In this document: positions 1-5,234 of the stretch, piece by piece
Layout: each line of letters opens with the position of its first letter
How positions within the stretch are numbered: position 1 is the stretch's first letter
Assembly (NCBI GenBank): GCA_903933765.1
Contig: CAIZLI010000147.1
Span: 1-5,234, forward strand
DNA from: an uncultured Bacteroidota bacterium
Lineage (GTDB): Bacteria > Bacteroidota > Bacteroidia > Chitinophagales > Chitinophagaceae
DNA length: 5,234 nt
Direction: 5' to 3'
Notes under the pieces: model-generated
What the model saw: only the letters and a program-made list of their open reading frames with translations
Told to the model about the DNA's origin: nothing
Databases searched by the model: none
Made by a program: the position numbers and the translations under genes

Positions 1-2035
1 CTTCGGTATTCAATCTTCCAAACTTATCGTCAAACCATAATTTTCTTCCAACTAATGTACTTTTACCTGCTTCTTTTAATTTAACCAATTTCACTGGATA
101 TTTTGTAACCTGATTACCTACACTGGTTCTTCCTTTTACTTCTAAGGTTTCAAAGAAAAAATCAAATTCCTTAATTCTTGCACTACAGTTTGGACTCAAA
201 ACAATTTTCACCGATTCTGCTTCACCATTCGCATTGATGGATAAATAATGCACTTTAGACTTTTCTAAATTTTTTGCTAATACATATTCTTTATCCCTAG
301 TGATTCCAGTTACGTTAAAACGTTTAGCATAACTAATACCGCTTGCACCATCTACATAAATCATGTTGTAAGTAGTGCGTTCGTCATTTTTCTGGAATAC
401 AGCTGCATGAAGGATATCTTTTCCTATAAATATTTTATCAGACACTTTCACCACTTTCATGGTGCCTCCTTTGGTAAATGCTATGATATCGTCATAATCT
501 GTACAATCACATAGGAATTCATCTTTCTTCAAACTTGTACCAATAAAACCTTCAGCTCTACTGATATAAAGCTTTGTATTGGCAATTGCAACCTGTTTCA
601 CTTGAATGGTGTCAAACTCTTTCAATTCTGTTTTACGTTCTTTTCCTTTGCCGTATTTCTTCTGTAAGTTTTCATAATAACTTACCGCATAATCCACTAA
701 ATTTTCGAGGTTGTTCTTGACTTCTTTAATTTCAGCCTCAATGGATTTGATTTGAGCAATTAAATCTTCTATATCTAATTTATAAATTCTTCTTACAGGC
801 TTATCTGTTAATTTTAATAAATCTGTTCTTTCAATTGGTTTTTTGAATTTCTTTTTAAATGGCTCAAATGCTTTGTCAATTGCATCTATCACTTTCTCCC
901 AGTTAAGGTGTTTTTTCTCTAATTCCTGGTAGATTTTTTCTTCAAAGAATATCTTTTCTAAACTAGTGAAATGCCATTTATCCAATAACTCTTGTAAATG
1001 AATTTCAAGTTCTGATTTTAACAATGCTTTTGTATGGTCTACTGAATGTTTTAATAAGTCACTTGCACCTAAAAATTGTGGACGTTGATTCACAATGACG
1101 CAAGCATTTGGCGACAGGCTAATTTCACAATCGGTAAAAGCATATAAAGCATCAATGGTAATATCGGGTGAAATACCCGCAGCTAAATCAATTTGAATTT
1201 CGACTTGAGCTGCTGTGACATCAATTACTTTTTTGATTTTAATTTTACCTTGGTCATTGGCCTTGGTAATACTTTCCATCAATTGCGTAGTTGTTACACC
1301 GTAGGGTACATCTTTAATCACCAATGTCTTCTTATCTAGTTCTTCGATATGCGCTCTAACCCTAACTTTACCTCCTCGTTTACCGTCATTGTATGCCGAA
1401 GCATCTACCATGCCTCCAGTCTGAAAATCTGGTAGTAATTCGAATTTACGACCTCTTAAATATTTGATACAGGCTTCTAATAATTCATTGAAATTATGTG
1501 GTAAAATCTTAGTGGATAAACCTACCGCAATACCATCCGCACCTTGGGCTAATAAAAGCGGAAACTTCATTGGTAAAGTAACCGGTTCTTGTTTACGTCC
1601 ATCATAACTCAAAGCCCAATCGGTTGTCTTTGCATTAAACGCCACTTCTAGTGCGAATTTGCTTAATCTAGCTTCGATATAACGAGAAGCTGCAGCAGAA
1701 TCACCTGTTCTCACATCTCCCCAGTTTCCTTGTGTCTCGACCAATAAATTCTTTTGACCAATATTCACCAATGCATCTCCAATACTAGCATCACCATGGG
1801 GATGATACTGCATACTTTGTCCAATAATATTGGCCACTTTGTTGAATCTTCCATCATCCATTTCTTTCATGGCATGCAGGATTCTTCTTTGAACTGGCTT
1901 TAAACCATCTTCAATAGCAGGTACCGCTCTTTCCAGAATCACATAGGAAGCATAGTCTAAGAACCAGTTTTTATACTGTCCTTGAACGCCAGATTCGTTC
2001 TCTGTGACCCTACTTAAATTTTTCTCTTTTGCCAT
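1..2035 (-). CDS. parC: DNA topoisomerase IV subunit A (DNA cleavage/reunion subunit), 3' end cut by window edge
   Basis: This subunit carries the tyrosine that cuts and rejoins both strands of DNA. With two ParE subunits it forms topoisomerase IV, which separates linked daughter chromosomes and relaxes supercoils. The frame is open from ATG at 2035 to the left edge (678 complete codons, no stop), so the gene continues outside the window. The winged-helix cleavage domain spans about residues 25-140, with YHPHGD at 77-82 and catalytic Tyr119 after Arg118 in AAASRYIE. The tower follows (SYDGRKQEPVTLP and LLLAQGADGIAVGLSTKI), then a Lys/Glu-rich coiled-coil gate at about 326-475. From about 479 there are repeated beta-pinwheel blades, for example FTKGGTMKVV. 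No GyrA-box (QRRGGKG-like) is seen at the start of the C-terminal domain, and ParE is nearby, so ParC fits better than GyrA. The quinolone-contact position is Ala83 rather than Ser, followed by Asp87. The start lies 21 bases after the cupin stop, in the same frame, with no clear Shine-Dalgarno. Confidence 0.93.
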   Translation of the reverse strand, partial: MAKEKNLSRVTENESGVQGQYKNWFLDYASYVILERAVPAIEDGLKPVQRRILHAMKEMDDGRFNKVANIIGQSMQYHPHGDASIGDALVNIGQKNLLVETQGNWGDVRTGDSAAASRYIEARLSKFALEVAFNAKTTDWALSYDGRKQEPVTLPMKFPLLLAQGADGIAVGLSTKILPHNFNELLEACIKYLRGRKFELLPDFQTGGMVDASAYNDGKRGGKVRVRAHIEELDKKTLVIKDVPYGVTTTQLMESITKANDQGKIKIKKVIDVTAAQVEIQIDLAAGISPDITIDALYAFTDCEISLSPNACVIVNQRPQFLGASDLLKHSVDHTKALLKSELEIHLQELLDKWHFTSLEKIFFEEKIYQELEKKHLNWEKVIDAIDKAFEPFKKKFKKPIERTDLLKLTDKPVRRIYKLDIEDLIAQIKSIEAEIKEVKNNLENLVDYAVSYYENLQKKYGKGKERKTELKEFDTIQVKQVAIANTKLYISRAEGFIGTSLKKDEFLCDCTDYDDIIAFTKGGTMKVVKVSDKIFIGKDILHAAVFQKNDERTTYNMIYVDGASGISYAKRFNVTGITRDKEYVLAKNLEKSKVHYLSINANGEAESVKIVLSPNCSARIKEFDFFFETLEVKGRTSVGNQVTKYPVKLVKLKEAGKSTLVGRKLWFDDKFGRLNTE

Positions 2036-2056
2036 AACTATTCTAATTCGTAAAGA

Positions 2057-2425
2057 CTAGATCCGAAAGGTATCTTCACTGCCTTCACTTAAACTATTTA
2101 ATTCAATAAAAACAATATCTGTGATTGCCGTTAATTCATGCCAAACATTCGCAGGAATCTTCACTCTTATTGGCGCAATCAATTGAATTGTTTTTTCTTC
2201 TTTTGTTTCTAAATCCTTCCAGTGCAAATCTGCTTTTCCTTGCACCAAAAGCATGTCTTCTGGATGCTTACCTGCCGAAATCCCTTTATGATAATGTTGC
2301 CCACTCACTGTGCCCGCATTTCTATACACCAATAAAAATTCACCCGTTCTATCTGTCGCAAAATAATGCAATGCACCTCGCTCATCAATTGCTTTTACAT
2401 CTATTGGGTGCACTTGTACAGACAT
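2057..2425 (-). CDS. Small single-domain cupin, CapF C-terminal-like, function unknown
   Basis: This 122-residue protein is a single cupin barrel with no signal peptide or membrane segment, so it is probably cytoplasmic. The first cupin motif is seen as GQHYHKG, giving His44 and His46, then KHPED with His54 and Glu56, then VQG at 61-63. The second motif is IPANVWHEL, giving Pro91 and His96. His44, His46, Glu56 (or His54) and His96 could bind a metal ion. The opening DERGALHYF, the HYH motif and the closing EDTFRI resemble the C-terminal cupin of capsule enzymes such as CapF and small sugar-epimerase-like cupins. That similarity is recalled, not searched, and no substrate can be named. It begins five bases after the DUF1835 stop and ends 21 bases before parC, so it is almost certainly on the same transcript. 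The start is a plain ATG after an A-rich stretch (AAAGAAT) with no good ribosome-binding site. It ends in TAG. Confidence 0.85.
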   Translation of the reverse strand: MSVQVHPIDVKAIDERGALHYFATDRTGEFLLVYRNAGTVSGQHYHKGISAGKHPEDMLLVQGKADLHWKDLETKEEKTIQLIAPIRVKIPANVWHELTAITDIVFIELNSLSEGSEDTFRI

Positions 2426-2430
2426 ATTCT

Positions 2431-3267
2431 TTAGGCTTCTGTTTCATTTACAATAGAAGATCCCCCTGGCATTTGAACCACCATATCTTTCCAGCCTTTC
2501 GTCCAAGCACCAACAAATACTATTTTACCTGCTTCTTCCAATGCCTTTAATCGAGCTACAATAAATGCATCTCCCAATTTCACTTTTAACTTTGCCATGA
2601 TATTGGATAAAGCACTTGGTAATTTTTGAGCATTCTTTGTAAGCAAGGATAAAATTTCTTTATCATAACAACCAATATGCATACTAACCAATTTCTTACC
2701 TCCTTCTAAAAAACGTACGCCTTCATTTTCTTGACATAACTTCTTCCATTCATCTGGATCCAATTCAAATTCACTTAAAGTAATTGGTCTAGCTAATTTT
2801 TTAGCTTTCAAAAACTCTTTAGGTTGTATTTGACTTAAATGCGTTGGATAAAATAATTGGCCTTTCTCATTTAAGAATGGCAAATTATTTAAATACAAAA
2901 TATGAATTCTGCTTTGGTATTCCTTAAACTGACTCATTAACCAATAATAGCCCGAGACATCATGTGCATTTTGTCCCATCCAAATCCAAATCATTTCATT
3001 TTCATCATGGGTCAATGCATTGATTAAATGATGGACTGTTAATTTATCATCCACTATATCTAACTGATCTTCATAAGGAGAATGTGCTAACACATCTTTC
3101 CACCAATCTCTTCTGGCTTGGTATCCTTCGGTTTCATAAATATCCGATAAAGGGCCAACGGCATAGTCGTCCTTAATCTCAATGATCTTGCCAGATAAAG
3201 ATTCATCTAATTCAATAGCCTGTTCTAAAGCAGCTATATCTGCGGTATTAAATACTATGTGTATCAT
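2431..3267 (-). CDS. DUF1835 domain-containing protein with DUF3658-like C-terminal region
   Basis: This 278-residue soluble protein has no known biochemical role. The N-terminal part (about 1-125) matches what I remember of DUF1835: a strand opening (IHIVFNTAD), then [21 protein letters not shown] at 20-40, IYETEG at 43-48, RRDWW at 52-56 and a strand IWIWMG at 93-98. The C-terminal part (about 160-265) looks like the usual partner DUF3658, with a helical [18 protein letters not shown] at 232-249 that resembles a winged-helix recognition segment. No classical nuclease, kinase or hydrolase motif is visible, and there is no signal peptide or membrane segment. The ATG at 3267 lies inside the last codons of parE, and the two genes share 20 bases in different frames. 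This start keeps the conserved first strand, so it is well supported. Ribosomes finishing parE may re-initiate here. Family assignment is from memory of motif wording; function is unknown. Confidence 0.85.
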   Translation of the reverse strand: MIHIVFNTADIAALEQAIELDESLSGKIIEIKDDYAVGPLSDIYETEGYQARRDWWKDVLAHSPYEDQLDIVDDKLTVHHLINALTHDENEMIWIWMGQNAHDVSGYYWLMSQFKEYQSRIHILYLNNLPFLNEKGQLFYPTHLSQIQPKEFLKAKKLARPITLSEFELDPDEWKKLCQENEGVRFLEGGKKLVSMHIGCYDKEILSLLTKNAQKLPSALSNIMAKLKVKLGDAFIVARLKALEEAGKIVFVGAWTKGWKDMVVQMPGGSSIVNETEA

Positions 3268-5182
3268 TTGCTTTGTCTAATTCAACTTTTAAATTATTGA
3301 TAATAAACTCCTGTCTTTCTGGGGTGTTTTTTCCCATATAATATTCTAACAAATGTTGAATATGATCGCCTTGTTCTAAAATAACTGGTGCCAATTTAAT
3401 GTCTGCATTGATGAATTTTCCAAACTCTTCGGGACTAATCTCACCCAATCCTTTGAATCGAGTGATTTCAGGTTTATTGCCTAATTCTGCGATTGCTTTT
3501 TGTTTTTCTGATTCATCATAGCAATAAATGGTCTTTTGTTTATTTCTAACACGGAATAAAGGTGTTTCTAAAACAAATACATGTCCTCTTTTTACTAAGT
3601 CTGGGAAGAACTGTAAAAAGAAAGTGAGCATCAATAATCGGATGTGCATGCCATCTACATCGGCATCTGTTGCAATGACAATATTGTTATACCTTAATCC
3701 ATCTAATCCGTCTTCAATATTCAAAGCATGTTGTAATAAGTTAAACTCTTCATTCTCGTAGACAACTTTCTTTGTCAATCCAAAAGCATTCAATGGTTTA
3801 CCTCTTAAACTAAATACAGCTTGTGTATCTACATTTCTAGATTTAGTAATGCTACCACTTGCAGAATCACCCTCTGTAATAAAGAGCGTACTATTTTGCT
3901 GTGTTGAAATAAAAATTTCTTTATTCTTAGCAGGCACTTCGTCGTTTAAGTGCACTCTACAATCCCTTAATTTCTTATTGTGCAAATTTGCTTTCTTAGC
4001 ACGTTCATTCGCTAATTTCTTGATGCCAGCTAATTCTTTTCTTTCACGCTCATTTTGCTCAATTCTTTTCTTTAAAGCATCGGCCACAGCTGGATTCCTA
4101 TGTAAGAAATTATCTAATTCCTTTGCCAAAAACTCAGTGATAAAATTCTTCATACTAGGCCCGCCATCCGCCACATTTTGCGATCCTAATTTCGTTTTAG
4201 TTTGACTTTCAAAAACAGGCTCTTGCACTCTAACAGAAACTGCAGCTACAATACTTGTTCTAACATCAGATGCTTCATAATCTTTTTTATAAAAATCACG
4301 AATCACTTTTACATAGGCTTCTCTAAAAGCTTGTTGATGCGTTCCACCTTGGGTCGTAAACTGCCCATTGACAAATGAAAATATGTCTTCGCCATAATCA
4401 TTGTTATGAGAAATAGCAATTTCAATATCTTCTCCTTTTAAATGTATGATTGGATACCTTAATTCATCTGGGTTGGTCTTGCGTTCTAATAAATCCAATA
4501 AACCATTTTTACTGATATATTTTTTATCATTGAAATGAATTGTTAAGCCAGCATTTAAATAACAATAATTCCATAATTGACTTTCAATATACTCGTAGAT
4601 AAAATGGTAGTTCTTGAAGATTGTTGCATCTGGTGTAAATACGACCAATGTACCATTTGGCTCGGTGGTTTTTGATTCCTTCGTTTCTTGAATCAGTTGA
4701 CCTCTTTTAAAACTAGCAGATTTTTGCTTGCCTTCTCTATAAGCTGTCACTTCAAAATCATCACTCAAGGCATTCACCGCTTTGGTACCCACACCATTCA
4801 ATCCCACAGATTTCTGAAAAGCTTTGCTATCGTACTTTGCCCCGGTATTAATTTTACTCACTACATCCACGATCTTTCCTAAAGGGATGCCTCTTCCGAA
4901 GTCACGAATGGTGACTGTCTTATCTTGAATTGAAATTTCAACTTGTTTACCATAGCCCATGGTATGTTCATCGATACAGTTATCAATCACCTCTTTCATC
5001 AACACATAAATGCCATCATCGGGCGCAGTGCCATCCCCCAATTTTCCAATATACATGCCTGGACGCAGTCGAATATGCTCCTTCCAATCCAATGACCTTT
5101 TGGAGTCTTCGTTATATTCTGCACCAATTTTTACTTCTGCAATAATTATCAATACTTTATGAGCAATATATGCCCTAATCAA
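3248..5182 (-). CDS. parE: DNA topoisomerase IV subunit B (ATPase subunit); non-ATG start
   Basis: ParE binds and hydrolyses ATP to drive strand passage by topoisomerase IV. Numbered from TTG at 5182, the protein is 644 residues, near the usual ParE length of about 630. The GHKL ATPase domain shows [10 protein letters not shown] (Glu64, Asn68), RDFGRGIP (Asp94 to Pro100) and the lid GLNGVGTKA (from Gly127). The transducer domain has the QTK loop at 327-329. The Toprim domain has TEGDSASGS (Glu437), the acidic DADVDG (Asp506, Asp508, Asp510) and the GyrB/ParE signature RFKGLGE at 575-581. There is no long GyrB-type insertion. No ATG lies in frame between an upstream TAG (5192-5194) and Met43 of RPGMYIG, which is too far inside the ATPase domain to be the start. 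Candidate starts are TTG at 5182, TTG at 5152 (residue 11) or a rarer ATT at 5143 just before [13 protein letters not shown] promoter-like element at 5186-5194 favours a start downstream of 5182. The end (TAA at 3248-3250) overlaps the next gene. Confidence 0.95.
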   Translation of the reverse strand: MIRAYIAHKVLIIIAEVKIGAEYNEDSKRSLDWKEHIRLRPGMYIGKLGDGTAPDDGIYVLMKEVIDNCIDEHTMGYGKQVEISIQDKTVTIRDFGRGIPLGKIVDVVSKINTGAKYDSKAFQKSVGLNGVGTKAVNALSDDFEVTAYREGKQKSASFKRGQLIQETKESKTTEPNGTLVVFTPDATIFKNYHFIYEYIESQLWNYCYLNAGLTIHFNDKKYISKNGLLDLLERKTNPDELRYPIIHLKGEDIEIAISHNNDYGEDIFSFVNGQFTTQGGTHQQAFREAYVKVIRDFYKKDYEASDVRTSIVAAVSVRVQEPVFESQTKTKLGSQNVADGGPSMKNFITEFLAKELDNFLHRNPAVADALKKRIEQNERERKELAGIKKLANERAKKANLHNKKLRDCRVHLNDEVPAKNKEIFISTQQNSTLFITEGDSASGSITKSRNVDTQAVFSLRGKPLNAFGLTKKVVYENEEFNLLQHALNIEDGLDGLRYNNIVIATDADVDGMHIRLLMLTFFLQFFPDLVKRGHVFVLETPLFRVRNKQKTIYCYDESEKQKAIAELGNKPEITRFKGLGEISPEEFGKFINADIKLAPVILEQGDHIQHLLEYYMGKNTPERQEFIINNLKVELDKANDTHSI

Positions 5183-5185
5183 GCT

Positions 5186-5194
5186 GCAAATCTA
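5186..5194 (-). promoter_or_regulatory. Possible Bacteroidota-type -7 promoter element (TAGATTTGC) ahead of parE
   Basis: Read on the minus strand, this is TAGATTTGC, which fits the Bacteroidota -7 consensus TAnnTTTG followed by a pyrimidine. The matching -33 TTG element is weak: at the expected spacing of about 19 bases there is only ATG (5214-5216). If the element is real, transcription would begin close to 5180, which would leave the TTG at 5182 off the transcript or at its very end. A nine-base match in AT-rich DNA can occur by chance. Confidence 0.35.
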
Positions 5195-5207
5195 ATACTC
5201 CAAATAA

Positions 5208-5234
5208 GTTTTGCATTCTAAATATTGGCAAAAC
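5208..5234. repeat. Short perfect inverted repeat (7-bp arms, 13-bp spacer) at the right edge
   Basis: On the plus strand GTTTTGC (5208-5214) and GCAAAAC (5228-5234) are perfect reverse complements, separated by 13 bases. The outer arm ends exactly at the window edge, so the pairing may extend further. The repeat sits just upstream of the possible parE promoter element. It could be an operator, part of a terminator for an unseen neighbour, or chance. The stem is short, only three of its seven pairs are G-C, and no T-tract can be seen. Confidence 0.3.

Noticed and set aside
1..2035. Possible frameshift or broken gene at the truncated parC end
   Set aside because: I translated the whole stretch codon by codon. 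The frame stays open with recognisable domains to the left edge, so the missing end is due to the window boundary.
2036..2056. Possible promoter or terminator between the cupin and parC
   Set aside because: The 21-base gap has no hairpin, no T-tract and no TAnnTTTG element. It is an ordinary within-operon spacer.
2125..2550. Plus-strand open frame of 141 codons across the cupin and the end of the DUF1835 gene
   Set aside because: It lies antisense to two well-supported genes, has a low-complexity Leu/Phe-rich translation with no family resemblance, and spans their junction. It is a shadow frame.
2057..3267. DUF1835 and cupin as a new defence or toxin-antitoxin module
   Set aside because: Neither protein shows a toxin, nuclease or sensor motif. 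There are no mobile-element borders or base-composition shifts, and the setting is a core topoisomerase locus.
3528..5145. Four plus-strand open frames (3528-3761, 3849-4205, 4688-4882, 4930-5145) inside parE
   Set aside because: All are antisense to conserved ParE domains, rich in Ser, Phe and Leu as expected for the reverse of an AT-rich gene, and have no recognisable motif.
1..5182. Reading the pair as DNA gyrase (GyrA/GyrB) rather than topoisomerase IV
   Set aside because: No GyrA-box is visible at the start of the C-terminal pinwheel domain, the B subunit is short with no GyrB-type insertion, and the motif wording matches Bacteroidota ParE/ParC. A search of the complete parC gene would settle it.

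Overview
The window is almost wholly coding, and every supported gene lies on the minus strand. It reads right to left as one tight gene row: the ATPase subunit of topoisomerase IV (parE), a DUF1835-family protein, a small cupin, and the DNA-cleaving subunit of topoisomerase IV (parC), which runs off the left edge. AT-rich DNA, the lack of clear Shine-Dalgarno sequences, a TAnnTTTG-type promoter-like element and the wording of the ParE and ParC motifs (for example [14 protein letters not shown] and YHPHGDASIGDALV) all suggest a member of the Bacteroidota. A Chitinophagaceae-like lineage is a reasonable guess but cannot be fixed from this sequence alone.

Layout: 5183-5234 is the short upstream region, with a promoter-like element and a small inverted repeat. 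ParE follows, and its reading frame has no ATG before the conserved core. Its last 20 bases overlap out of frame with the start of the DUF1835 gene. Five bases separate DUF1835 from the cupin, and 21 bases separate the cupin from parC. There is no non-coding stretch over 300 bases. I saw no RNA gene, mobile element, CRISPR array or internal terminator.

The two topoisomerase subunits form a heterotetramer that decatenates and relaxes DNA using ATP. The two small genes have no known link to that job. Their tight packing suggests co-transcription and perhaps fixed expression ratios, which is not evidence of a shared function. Most of the window is ordinary core-genome content. The points worth checking are the non-ATG start of parE, the two inserted genes between parE and parC, and the natural alanine at the main quinolone-contact position of ParC. 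I did not find convincing signs of a new defence or mobile system.
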